Assembly: GCF_003841505.1 (NCBI RefSeq)
Contig: NZ_REGA01000003.1
Coordinates: 248,001 to 312,000 of the forward strand
Origin: Natrarchaeobius chitinivorans
GTDB lineage: Archaea > Halobacteriota > Halobacteria > Halobacteriales > Natrialbaceae
Reading direction: 5' to 3'
Length of the DNA: 64,000 nucleotides
Shown: positions 42,451-50,719 of the stretch, piece after piece
Layout: the number at the start of each line of letters is the position of its first letter
How positions within the stretch are numbered: the first letter of the stretch is position 1
The notes under the pieces: generated by a model
What the model saw: only the letters and a program-made list of their open reading frames with translations
Told to the model about the DNA's origin: nothing
Database searches by the model: none
Made by a program: the position numbers and the translations under genes

Positions 42451-43074
42451 ATGACCGAAAACAACTACGAACCCGTGGGCGACTCGAGACGAGACTTCAT
42501 GAAAAAGGGGACACTCGCTGCCACCGCCCTCGCAGTTGGCGCAGGAGCAGCGAGCACCACTGGTAGCGTCGCTGCTCAAGAGGAGGAAACGGGAGAGGCC
42601 GTCGTTCAAGCACACGATTTCTACCCGGATGCTGAGTTCACTGTGATAGCTCAATTCGAGACTAGCACGCGGAATGACTTCATCGAACACTACGACCCAG
42701 ATGAAGCAGAACTCGATGACGACTACGATGTGTACTCGATCCGGATCGAAACCGGTGGGGAAGGCGGAACGCTGGCGCACCTGATGATCGACAACGGCGC
42801 CGTGGAGGCAAATGTGGGAGATACCGGAACGATGAACGCGACTGCTTCCTTCCTCAACCCTGATTTCAATCTCCTCGAAATTGACGTCACGATGGAGCCC
42901 GAGAACGACGTCGACGACGATGATGAAGTTGACGGTGACATGGACGACGACGAAGTCGATGATGATGATGATGTAGACGACGACATGAACAACGACGAAG
43001 TCAATGATGACATGGACAACGACGAGGTCAACGATAATGAAGAGAACGACAACGATGACGGTCTCTTCGACTGA
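42451..43074 (+). CDS. Exported acidic protein, island paralogue C with Asp-rich tail
   Basis: A 207-aa protein. Tat signal GDSRRDFMKKGTLAATALAV (about 10-29) ends near GSVAAQEEE. The mature domain has VVQAHDFYPDAEFTVIAQFE, TSTRNDFIEHYDPDEAELDD, LAHLMIDNGAVEANVGDTGT and ASFLNPDFNLLEIDVTMEPE. A tail of about 50 residues of D/E/N/V repeats follows. The ATG at 42451 places RR correctly; the longer frame from 42349 is not needed. Function unknown; the tail could bind cations. Confidence 0.78.
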   Translation: MTENNYEPVGDSRRDFMKKGTLAATALAVGAGAASTTGSVAAQEEETGEAVVQAHDFYPDAEFTVIAQFETSTRNDFIEHYDPDEAELDDDYDVYSIRIETGGEGGTLAHLMIDNGAVEANVGDTGTMNATASFLNPDFNLLEIDVTMEPENDVDDDDEVDGDMDDDEVDDDDDVDDDMNNDEVNDDMDNDEVNDNEENDNDDGLFD

Positions 43075-43154
43075 AAGGAGAAGTTAATAATAACTGACAC
43101 AGGAGTCGAACGAACTCCTCTCCCGAAGGAGTGAACTTCGACTCCGAGGTCACT

Positions 43155-43655
43155 ATGACACGAAGAGATCGACACACACGTCGAACGGTATTGAAACTTG
43201 TCGGGGCAACCGGAGCAGTGGCAGTCTTGGCGGGTTGTGCCGACGAGGGTCCTGGCGAAGAGGAAGACGAAAATGACGTAGTAGACGACGAGGAAGACGA
43301 AAATGACGTAGTAGACGACGAGGACGACGATGAAGTGGACGACGAGGACGACGATGAAGTGGACGACGAGGACGACGAAGAAGTGGAAACGTACACACTA
43401 ACGATTGACGTTCAAGACGAGGACGAAGAACCACTCGAGGGTGCCACCGTCCACGTCGATGGAGCGGACGTCGACGAAGAGGATGAAACTGGCGAGGACG
43501 GACAGGTCGAGTTCGCCGATCTCGGGGAAGGGGAGTACACGGTCAGCGTCGAACACGAAGTAGGAGAACACGAGGGCACCGTGGAAATCGACGATGAAGA
43601 CGTTTCGGGAACTGTGACACTCGGCGATAACGATGAAAACGACGATGACGAGTAA
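43155..43655 (+). CDS. Tat lipoprotein with acidic repeats and a carboxypeptidase-regulatory-like domain
   Basis: A 166-aa protein. The signal RRTVLKLVGATGAVAVLAGC has a twin-arginine start and a lipobox (LAGC), so it is probably lipid-anchored outside the cell. Residues about 30-75 are D/E/V repeats encoded by 24- and 18-bp DNA repeats. The C-terminal domain (about 78-160) reads TLTIDVQDEDEEPLEGATVH, then GEDGQVEFADLGEGEYTVSV, the pattern of CarboxypepD_reg/PEGA-like beta-sandwich domains. It follows paralogue C by 80 bp. Confidence 0.75.
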   Translation: MTRRDRHTRRTVLKLVGATGAVAVLAGCADEGPGEEEDENDVVDDEEDENDVVDDEDDDEVDDEDDDEVDDEDDEEVETYTLTIDVQDEDEEPLEGATVHVDGADVDEEDETGEDGQVEFADLGEGEYTVSVEHEVGEHEGTVEIDDEDVSGTVTLGDNDENDDDE

Positions 43656-43957
43656 CGAACGACGTCCTCGTCGACACCGTCGATGCCGACGATGAGAACG
43701 CTGATATTGCCCACGAATAAATCACTCATCCATAATTTTACGAGTTTCTATGTTGCGTTCGTAATCGTTTTCGTGGCCGCGTTGATCGTCCGATCGTGAC
43801 GGCGCCGAAACTCGAGAACCGCCTGGTTGCGACGATCGATCCATCGTGGGAAACGCAGCGAGGCGGCGTCCAAAATCTGCGTGATCTTGACTCGACAGCC
43901 GTTGATGCGGTGTGAGCGTGGTGTACAGAGGCGACCGACCGTACGAGAAACAGAGAG
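43656..43957. other. Intergenic stretch without a convincing gene
   Basis: About 300 bp between convergent genes, with an AT-rich patch (43715-43770). Short frames lack recognisable motifs. I see no repeat family copy. Confidence 0.45.
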
Positions 43958-44416
43958 TCAGGACTCTCCGTCGGCCCCTTCGAACTGTTCTTCGGGGACG
44001 AGTGCCAGGACCTCGTCTATTTCGAGGGCCTCGATTAACGCGGCCGGTTCACCGTCGACGAGGACGAGGCCGCTGCCGGGTGCGGCGTCGACGACGGTTA
44101 CGTGGTCGGTTTCCTCGAGATGAGATTCGACTTCCTCAATCGCTGCTTCGAAGAGCTCGAGTTGACCCTCTTCTAGCTCCTCCTGTGCCTCGTTCTCTTC
44201 GATTTCACCCTCTTCCAGCCGTTCTACGATCTCCGCTTGCATCTCTGTGAGGTCGTCCCTGTCGACGCCCACCGAGATGCCGATGGTGTATTCGTCGTTT
44301 GGATCCGAATCATCTTCGGACTCGTCGTCAGCGTCCGCGGCGGTCCGTCCGGTCAGTGCGAGTGCAGCGGCGGTGCCGCCGAGTTGTATCGCTCGACGGC
44401 GAGGGAAACCCGTCAT
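43958..44416 (-). CDS. Tat-exported acidic protein
   Basis: A 152-aa protein with an N-terminal signal FPRRRAIQLGGTAAALALTG and no lipobox. The mature part begins with an acidic stretch (DDESEDDSDPNDE), then TIGISVGVDRDDLTEMQAEI, a Glu-rich predicted helix (about 75-110) and a small domain HVTVVDAAPGSGLVLVDGEP, LIEALEIDEVLALVPEEQ. The last part has the look of a ligand or interaction domain; no family is recognised. Confidence 0.7.
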   Translation of the reverse strand: MTGFPRRRAIQLGGTAAALALTGRTAADADDESEDDSDPNDEYTIGISVGVDRDDLTEMQAEIVERLEEGEIEENEAQEELEEGQLELFEAAIEEVESHLEETDHVTVVDAAPGSGLVLVDGEPAALIEALEIDEVLALVPEEQFEGADGES

Positions 44417-44781
44417 TCAAGGTTTCGACCTCGACGGGTAGCATGGTTCTTTGCTTTCTTCTGCAGGGTGTTTTCGCCGGCAGACTTCTCGGCGCATCCA
44501 TCAGCAGTCAAGAAATTCGAGGGGGCCTTCGTTGACACGATGGCCGATGTCGGGACCGACTCGAGTCCGGCGGCGGAGCCTCGGCTCAGACGGGTGTAGC
44601 TGTCACAGTCGCCGCAGTGGTGGGCGCGGTTGCGATCGTCACCGAACTCCCGAGCGAACTGGTTGGCAACGTGGGCTCTACAACGGCGGCGGGTGGACGT
44701 CCCGGGCGAGGTCAAGGGTGTGTCACTCCGACCACCCCGTATTTCGACTACAAAAATCGGCACACGGCAGCGACCTCCCAA
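44413..44781 (-). pseudogene. Relic of a small haloarchaeal zinc-finger protein (DUF7563-like)
   Basis: An open frame contains RCRAHVANQFAREFGDDRNR, AHHCGDCDSYTRLSRGSAAG. This pattern resembles a family of haloarchaeal small zinc-finger proteins with CxxCGAHVTDQFxRVFGD and HxCxxCDSYTRLSRGSAAG. Here the first Cys of the first pair is Arg (RRRC), the N-terminal Met is not in place and the frame runs on past the usual end into the upstream region of the Tat gene. It is probably decayed. The family name is from memory. Confidence 0.45.
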
Positions 44782-44905
44782 CTGGTTTCAAGCCCAAATC
44801 CACATTTTCAGCCCGATCATGCGAACGAGAACCTCTGGGGCAGATTGTCTAAAATGGCTGTAAACGCCGTTATACACTCCGACTACAAAACGGCGAGAAA
44901 CTGGA

Positions 44906-44979
44906 TCCGCCCTCCCCGATTTGAACGGGGGACAAGTCGATCTACAGTCGACTGCTCTACCAGTCTGAGCTAAGGGCGG
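44906..44979 (-). tRNA. tRNA-Tyr (GTA)
   Basis: The minus strand folds as a full cloverleaf: acceptor CCGCCCT/AGGGCGG with discriminator A, D arm AGCTCAGACTGGTAGAGCA, anticodon stem GTCGA/TCGAC with loop CTGTAGA (anticodon GTA), and T arm CCCCGTTCAAATCGGGG. No intron is present. A TATA-like CTTATGTT lies about 30 bp upstream on the minus strand (about 45008-45015). Confidence 0.97.
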
Positions 44980-45109
44980 TCGCACGTCAACGTAGACCCG
45001 GAAGCAAACATAAGGGTTATCATTCTCGCCGACAGCGAACGTGTCGGTATCGATGAACGGAAGAATGATTGATATAGGATGGCCCATAACACGGGAGTAA
45101 CCCGAACGC

Positions 45110-45673
45110 ATGAGCAAGATCACGTTCCGCGCGGACGACGACCTCGTCGAGGAACTCGAGGCCCTCGAGACGTCCAAAAGCGAAGCGATGCGCGAGGCGC
45201 TCAGGTCGTACCTCGACGCGCCGTCCGAGAGCGAGCGATCGCCGGAACGTGACTCTCAGGAGACGGCGATCGACGACCTCGTCCGCGAACGCGTCGACGA
45301 TCTGCTCACGGACCGCCTCGAACCAGTCGACAGGACGCGTCGTACACACGCACGCGAGCCACAGGACGTCAACGTCACAATCTCGCTCGAGGGGGTCGAC
45401 GACCGAGCGGTCGAGACGACGAACGAACGCGAACGAGTGCCGCCGTCGGACGGCGACAGACGAGTCGGTACTCCAAACCCCGGCTCCGGCGGAACGCAAT
45501 GCGGCCAGTGCGGGGAACACGTCGACGACGACCACGTGTACTGCCCGAACTGCGGCGAAAAAGCCTCACACCGCCTGTTCTGTGAATGTGGTGACGAACT
45601 CCGATCCGACTGGGCGTTTTGCCCGAGCTGTGGCCGTCGAACGCCCGCTGCGGACGTCCTCGAGTCGGGGTAG
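45110..45673 (+). CDS. cdrL: RHH plus double zinc-ribbon protein, cell division regulator long form
   Basis: A 187-aa protein. The N-terminal ribbon-helix-helix (1-43) is SKITFRADDDLVEELEALET and SEAMREALRSYLD. A charged linker follows, then two zinc ribbons: CGQCGEHVDDDHVYCPNCG and CECGDELRSDWAFCPSCG. Position and architecture match CdrL of the conserved haloarchaeal cdrL-cdrS-ftsZ2 locus. It probably binds DNA through the RHH domain. It is separated from cdrS by 206 bp that hold the GTAAGAC boxes. Confidence 0.85.
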   Translation: MSKITFRADDDLVEELEALETSKSEAMREALRSYLDAPSESERSPERDSQETAIDDLVRERVDDLLTDRLEPVDRTRRTHAREPQDVNVTISLEGVDDRAVETTNERERVPPSDGDRRVGTPNPGSGGTQCGQCGEHVDDDHVYCPNCGEKASHRLFCECGDELRSDWAFCPSCGRRTPAADVLESG

Positions 45674-45691
45674 TACGAATCGACGAGTGTC

Positions 45692-45861
45692 GTAAGACGT
45701 TGAAAGTCACGTCTGACGATAGTTTTATTACCCTTGCCACTATTCCGTTTATTCGCGTAAGACGATTGTCTTACAACGGCGAGGAAATGGCGAAAACGTG
45801 CGAACCAGGTCCTCTCCAGCGTAAGACACGCTGCGTCTGACAGGGGCGCGCGACGTCTTAC
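45692..45861. promoter_or_regulatory. Cluster of GTAAGAC/GTCTTAC boxes in the cdrL-cdrS gap
   Basis: Box positions are GTAAGAC 45692-45698, GTCTGAC 45711-45717, the perfect palindrome GTAAGACGATTGTCTTAC 45757-45774, GTAAGAC 45821-45827, GTCTGAC 45835-45841 and GTCTTAC 45855-45861. TTTTATTA (45723-45730) is a TATA box; a start about 26 bp downstream falls at the palindrome, so binding there would block initiation. The likely ligand is CdrS or CdrL (RHH proteins bind such repeats). Binding is inferred. Confidence 0.75.
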
Positions 45862-45879
45862 CCACAGGGGAATACAACA

Positions 45880-46059
45880 ATGGAGCGTGTGACACTGCGA
45901 ATTCCGAAACAGCAGATCGAGGAGGTCGAACAGCTCGTCGATTCGGGTGAGTTCCCGAACCGAAGTGAAGCAATCCGGTCGGCAGTACGCGAGATGATCA
46001 ACGAACAGTACGACGGACAGACCGAGCAGACCGGCAAACGAACGTGGGCCAAGGTGTAA
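45880..46059 (+). CDS. cdrS: Ribbon-helix-helix cell division regulator, short form
   Basis: A 59-aa RHH (CopG-like) DNA-binding protein. The beta strand is [10 protein letters not shown], helix 1 [15 protein letters not shown] and helix 2 [17 protein letters not shown]. The tail ends TGKRTWAKV. In Halobacterium and Haloferax CdrS is a transcription factor controlling ftsZ2 and other division genes. Its stop is 2 bp before the ftsZ2 ATG, so they are co-transcribed. Confidence 0.93.
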   Translation: MERVTLRIPKQQIEEVEQLVDSGEFPNRSEAIRSAVREMINEQYDGQTEQTGKRTWAKV

Positions 46060-46061
46060 CG

Positions 46062-47246
46062 ATGCAGGATATCGTTCAGGACGCCCTCGAAAACGCAGAA
46101 CAGGAGGCCCGCGAGATGGACGCCGAACTCGACGACGACGAGTTCGGTGATCCACGAATCGTCATCGTCGGCTGTGGCGGTGCCGGGAACAACACGATCA
46201 ATCGTCTGTACAATATCGGCGTCGACGGTGCCGACACCGTGGCGGTCAACACGGACAAACAGCACCTGAAGATGATAGAGGCCGACACGAAGATTCTCGT
46301 CGGCAAGTCGCTGACGAACGGACTCGGTGCGGGTGGCGACCCGTCGATGGGCGAACGCGCCACCGAGATGGCCCAGAGCACGGTCAAGGAGGTCCTTGGG
46401 GATGCGGACCTCGTCTTCGTGACCGCGGGCATGGGTGGCGGTACCGGGACCGGTGCGGCACCGGTCGTCTCGAAGATCGCCAAAGAACAGGGTGCGATCG
46501 TCGTCGGCATGGTCTCGACGCCATTCAACGTCGAGCGTGCCCGGACGGTGAAAGCCGAGGAAGGCCTCGAGAAGCTGCGCGAGCAGGCCGACTCGATCAT
46601 CGTCCTCGACAACAACCGGCTGCTCGATTACGTCCCGAACCTCCCGATCGGCAAAGCGTTCTCGGTGATGGACCAGATCATCGCAGAGACCGTCAAAGGT
46701 ATTTCGGAGACGATCACCCAGCCCTCGCTGATCAACCTGGACTACGCGGACATGTCCACGATCATGAACCAGGGCGGCGTTGCGGTGATGCTCGTCGGCG
46801 AAACACAGGACAAGAACAAGACCAACGAGGTCGTCAAGGACGCGATGAACCACCCGCTGTTGGACGTTGACTATCGCGGCGCTTCGGGCGGACTCGTCCA
46901 CATCACTGGCGGTCCCGACCTCACGCTGAAGGAGGCCGAAGGCATCGCCGATAACATCACCGAGCGCCTCGAGGCCTCGGCGAACGTCATCTGGGGCGCG
47001 CGTATCCAGGAGAACTACAAAGGAAAAGTGCGCGTGATGGCGATCATGACGGGGGTCCAGAGCGCACAGGTGCTCGGCCCGACGACGCAGAAACAGGCCG
47101 ACAAGTCGCGTGCGAGCATCGAGGGGCTGAACGAGGCAGACTTCGACGCGAGCAACAACGTCGAGTCGAACTCCGGGTTCGGTGCCCAGAGCGACGGCGG
47201 CCGCGAGGAACTCGAGAAACAGAACGGCGTCGACGTCATCCGATAA
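46062..47246 (+). CDS. ftsZ2: Cell division protein FtsZ2
   Basis: A 394-aa tubulin-like GTPase that assembles in the archaeal division ring. The tubulin signature [12 protein letters not shown], the N-terminal [17 protein letters not shown] and the T-loop regions are intact. The opening [15 protein letters not shown] and the linkage with cdrS identify it as FtsZ2, the paralogue needed for constriction in Haloferax, rather than FtsZ1. The C-terminal tail (from about 340) is variable and acidic. I use ATG 46062 rather than the earlier 46044. Confidence 0.95.
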   Translation: MQDIVQDALENAEQEAREMDAELDDDEFGDPRIVIVGCGGAGNNTINRLYNIGVDGADTVAVNTDKQHLKMIEADTKILVGKSLTNGLGAGGDPSMGERATEMAQSTVKEVLGDADLVFVTAGMGGGTGTGAAPVVSKIAKEQGAIVVGMVSTPFNVERARTVKAEEGLEKLREQADSIIVLDNNRLLDYVPNLPIGKAFSVMDQIIAETVKGISETITQPSLINLDYADMSTIMNQGGVAVMLVGETQDKNKTNEVVKDAMNHPLLDVDYRGASGGLVHITGGPDLTLKEAEGIADNITERLEASANVIWGARIQENYKGKVRVMAIMTGVQSAQVLGPTTQKQADKSRASIEGLNEADFDASNNVESNSGFGAQSDGGREELEKQNGVDVIR

Positions 47247-47589
47247 CCCTTCGCCGCGATCGCGTTCGAGGGGAAGTGGACCGACGGACCGATTTATCCG
47301 CGTGACCGCAAGACGGGCTGCGGCCGTGCTGGAACTGACTGCGGGCAGACCGTATGACGACAGGCTGGCGTGATTTTCACGGACTGTCTCGTTCCCAGGA
47401 GTGTCGATGGTGCGTCCGAACACTTCCGTAAACGCACCGCTCGTGCTTTAAGGCGTCCGAATAGCCAATCCATCCTGACATCAGAGAACACATGTGGTAT
47501 CAGTTACACTGCTCCACTATGCGGAGTCGGCGAGGCTGCGCGGTGGGTGACCGATACCGGAGCTGGAGAAAGCGGTGGCCCGCACGCGG
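47247..47589. other. Intergenic stretch with a 27-bp duplication at its end
   Basis: No convincing gene. A 26-27-bp unit GGAGAAAGCGGTGGCCCGCA plus CGCGGA occurs at 47565 and 47592, so it crosses the start of the next gene. AT-rich sequence near 47490-47520 may hold its promoter. Confidence 0.6.
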
Positions 47590-48165
47590 ATGGAGAAAGC
47601 GGTGGCCCGCACGCGGAGGTGGTGGATGGACCTCGTAGCGATTGCCGTCTCGATCGGCGTTCCGATTCTCGTCGTCCTCTTCTATCTCGAGGGGCTGGTC
47701 GTCGGAAAACTGTTGCAGCCGCCGGTCGTCTTCGTCGGGTACGTGACGGTGGCCGACCCCGGTAGTGCGCTAACGCTCGCGGCCGTCGTCGGTTGTGTCG
47801 GCGCGGCGACGGTCGGGCAGTGGACGCTCTATCGGGGGTTCAACGAGGAGTCTTCGGAGTTCTTCGGGCTCCGTCGGACGGTGCCGTACCTCGAGTCGCT
47901 TCCGGAGGTCGTTCAGGGTCGAATCAGCGAGCGCCGCCTCGCGTTCGTCGAACGCCAGTTCGAGTCCTACGGCGGGATGGCCATCTGTGTGACGAACGCT
48001 GTCCCCGGAATTCGGGGGTTGATGACGATCGTTGCGGGGGTGAGCGCCTATCCACTCCGACGGTTCCTCTTCGTTTCCGGAGTCGGCAACTGTCTGTACG
48101 TCGGAGTCTTGCTCGCGACGGCGTGGGGACTGCTCGGGGCCGCCCGTATTGTCGGCATCACCTGA
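47590..48165 (+). CDS. VTT/DedA-type membrane protein
   Basis: About 191 aa. Hydrophobic segments are about 13-35, 42-62, 135-155 and 160-185. The motif FESYGGMAICVTNAVPGIRG, LMTIVAGVSAYPLRRFL matches the DedA/VTT (SNARE-associated) domain, where E-x-x-G-x3-VxxxRxxPGxR is usual. DedA proteins are implicated in lipid scrambling or transport. The N-terminal MEKAVARTR is duplicated upstream as DNA; start at 47590 is the second copy. Confidence 0.82.
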   Translation: MEKAVARTRRWWMDLVAIAVSIGVPILVVLFYLEGLVVGKLLQPPVVFVGYVTVADPGSALTLAAVVGCVGAATVGQWTLYRGFNEESSEFFGLRRTVPYLESLPEVVQGRISERRLAFVERQFESYGGMAICVTNAVPGIRGLMTIVAGVSAYPLRRFLFVSGVGNCLYVGVLLATAWGLLGAARIVGIT

Positions 48166-48640
48166 TGTAAGACACGTCGTACGACGCGAGTACTGGCCGC
48201 AGGTCGGACAGGCGGGCGCTTCGAGCACCGATCACGTCCGCCGGATTTCGCGGCTGTCGAGCCACGCTCGGTCCGCTCCCCGAGGCTTGCACCGTCGTCG
48301 CCGGTGTATTCGTCGGAGGGGATTCCGGCGAACTTTTCGCACCTCGAGCGCACCGAGTAGCGTTCCGGAGTTGGTCTCCTCGAGGCCGGAGCGCAACTAC
48401 TGGGTCTCCCCACGGTAGCCTCAGTCGCGCATGAACGACCACCGTCCCGTTTCTCGCGTTTGGAGAGGGCCGAGATTGGCGTCGATGCAGGTGCCAGCAG
48501 CGAATCGCAGGACCGTGATCGTCTCACGAACGCTGTGGTCGCGTCGTCCGGAAAACGAGCGACAGCGACGAACTCGAGTCATCGGCCTGTCAGGCCGCCA
48601 CAAACGCTAACCACCCCCGGTACGTTGCGTTTTGCAATCA
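48166..48640. other. Intergenic stretch without a convincing gene
   Basis: About 475 bp. Several short frames on both strands lack recognisable domains. A lone GTAAGAC box at about 48174 resembles the cdr boxes but is within chance expectation. No repeat family copy or RNA gene is seen. Confidence 0.45.
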
Positions 48641-50626
48641 ATGACCTCGTCGTCCCGGATCATCTGCGTTGGGACCGACGACCGGACGACCGAGACGCTG
48701 TCGATCGCCCTCGACGAGTACGAGGTTATTCTCGCCGACGATATCGCCGTCGAGGACGCGACGGCCGTCGAATGCGTCGTCGTCGATGCCGGGGGGATGG
48801 CGGCCCTCGAGAAGCGACTATCGTCGATCGGCGGCCGCGATTTCTCCAGCCCGGTCGTGGCGTTTGCGAACCGTGAGTGGTCGCCGGTGGTGCGTGACCT
48901 GTTCGCGGCGGGAGCGACCGACGTCGTCAGACGGGAGCCGACGCCGAACGACGATGACGTCCATCTCCTCGCCCGGCGGGTCAGCCGTGCCGTGAGCGAG
49001 TCCTCTGCCTACAGTGAGCGGGAGACGTCGTCTGGACATTCCGAATGGCTCGAGACCGGTGAACGGCTCGAGCGGCTCCGAAACCTCGGGTCGGAACTCG
49101 GCGACGCCGAGTCCAGAGCCGTCGTGTACGATCTGCTCGTCGAGGGTGCAGACACCGTCTTCTCGTTCGACGCGTGTACGATCGCCGACGGGGACGGCGA
49201 CAGAATAGCGGTACGGGCCGCCCGAGGGACGGACCTGCAACTCGACGCGGAACCGCTCGAGGCGGATGCGGGGATCGTCGGGCGAACGATCGCCGAGGGC
49301 CGGACGATCACGGTCGACGACGTCCGCGAGGTAAACTGGGCTCGACCGACCGTCGATAGCTACCGTGCGGTGCTGTCGGTGCCGCTCGGGGACACCGCCG
49401 CATTCCAGCTCATTTCGACGACGGCTGCGGCCTACGACGAAACCGACACGTGGCTCGCGGAGCTGCTGTGTACCATCGCGGAGCACGCTGTCGGCCGAAC
49501 CGCATCCAAGGCGGTACTCACGGCCGAACGGGATTGGTTCGAGGCACTGTTCGAAAACATCCCCGACGCCGCGATTCAATACGTCGTCGACGAGGACACG
49601 CTCCGCATCAAAGACGCAAACGCTGCGTTCGTCCGACTGTTCGGATACGAGCCGAACGATGCAGTCGGCGAGTCGGTACTCGATCTCATCGTGCCTTCGG
49701 GGGTCGAGGCTCCCGTCGAAGCGTCGCTCGAATCGGCTCGTTCGGCGGAGCGCTTCGAGGAGGAGGTGAGACGGTCGACGGTCGACGGACAGCAGCCGTT
49801 TCTCCTGCGAAGCGTCCCCGTCTCGACCGACGGTGCCGATCGTCGGGGGTATCTAATCTACACCGACATCCGGATCCAGAAGCGGCGTGAGCGGCAACTC
49901 CAGCGGAAGAACGAACGCCTCGACGAGTTCGCCAGCCTCGTCAGTCACGACCTCCGGAACCCCCTGTCGATCGCGATCGGGAACGCCGAACTCGCACTCG
50001 AGCGGGAGTCACTCGAACCGCTCACGATCATCTCCGAAGAACTCGAGCGAATGGAGCGGATGATCGAGGAGCTCCTCTCGCTCGCCCGCCAGGGCGACGT
50101 CGTCGGCGACCCGTCGCCCGTGGACCTCGGCGTTGCGGCCGAGGAAGCCTGGACCCACGTTCAGACGGCGAACGCCAGGCTGCACGTCGGTGACCTCCCG
50201 ACGGTCGACGGCGACCGCTCCCGGATTGAGGAACTGCTCGAGAACTGCTACCGGAACGCCATCGAGCACGGCGGCACGGACGTATCCGTCACCGTCGGAC
50301 CGATCGACCGCGAATCGGTCGGGTCGGACGCGTCACCGCTCGGCGAATCGGGCGGCGTCCCCAGCGACGAGATCGTCGGGTTCGTCGTCGAAGACGACGG
50401 TCCTGGCTTCCCCGCCGGCCACGTCGACGAGGTCCTCGAGTACGGGTTTACGACCGACGACGACGGAACCGGCTTCGGACTGGCGATCGTCGACGAGATC
50501 GCGGCCGCCCACGGCTGGTCGGTCGTTACGGCGAACGGATCCACGGGCGGCGCACGGCTCGAGTTTCAGTTCGGCGGGCACCCGGCCGTCGATCCGGTCG
50601 GTTCCACACAGGAAGGTAGTCGGTGA
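48641..50626 (+). CDS. GAF-PAS sensor histidine kinase
   Basis: A 661-aa soluble kinase. Residues about 5-115 look like a receiver-type domain (SRIICVGTDDRTTETL, VECVVVDAGG). A GAF domain (about 160-290) and PAS (about 305-420; WFEALFENIPDAAIQYVVDE) follow. The HisKA phosphoacceptor is FASLVSHDLRNPLSI, then the HATPase N box NCYRNAIEHGG, G1 VEDDGPGFP and G2 DDGTGFGLAIVDE. No transmembrane segment is seen, so it is cytosolic. It is 93 bp from the CHAT-like gene downstream. The signal and partner regulator are unknown. Alternative start at 48632. Confidence 0.88.
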   Translation: MTSSSRIICVGTDDRTTETLSIALDEYEVILADDIAVEDATAVECVVVDAGGMAALEKRLSSIGGRDFSSPVVAFANREWSPVVRDLFAAGATDVVRREPTPNDDDVHLLARRVSRAVSESSAYSERETSSGHSEWLETGERLERLRNLGSELGDAESRAVVYDLLVEGADTVFSFDACTIADGDGDRIAVRAARGTDLQLDAEPLEADAGIVGRTIAEGRTITVDDVREVNWARPTVDSYRAVLSVPLGDTAAFQLISTTAAAYDETDTWLAELLCTIAEHAVGRTASKAVLTAERDWFEALFENIPDAAIQYVVDEDTLRIKDANAAFVRLFGYEPNDAVGESVLDLIVPSGVEAPVEASLESARSAERFEEEVRRSTVDGQQPFLLRSVPVSTDGADRRGYLIYTDIRIQKRRERQLQRKNERLDEFASLVSHDLRNPLSIAIGNAELALERESLEPLTIISEELERMERMIEELLSLARQGDVVGDPSPVDLGVAAEEAWTHVQTANARLHVGDLPTVDGDRSRIEELLENCYRNAIEHGGTDVSVTVGPIDRESVGSDASPLGESGGVPSDEIVGFVVEDDGPGFPAGHVDEVLEYGFTTDDDGTGFGLAIVDEIAAAHGWSVVTANGSTGGARLEFQFGGHPAVDPVGSTQEGSR

Positions 50627-50719
50627 CCGGTCGCTCGATCGGGTGTTCCGGTACCGAACCGTACCGGGTGGTACTACTGGGCCAATAGACTTTCAGTGTA
50701 TCACGCCCTGAAACCGGTG

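Noticed and set aside
39494-43074. Halocin genes
   Set aside because: The Tat signal and size are compatible, but the sequences do not resemble the Cys-rich C8-type precursor, and no immunity domain is visible.
48166-48200. A further cdr-type operator at the GTAAGAC near 48174
   Set aside because: It is a single 7-bp half-site beyond a stop codon. About eight such matches are expected by chance on both strands of the window.
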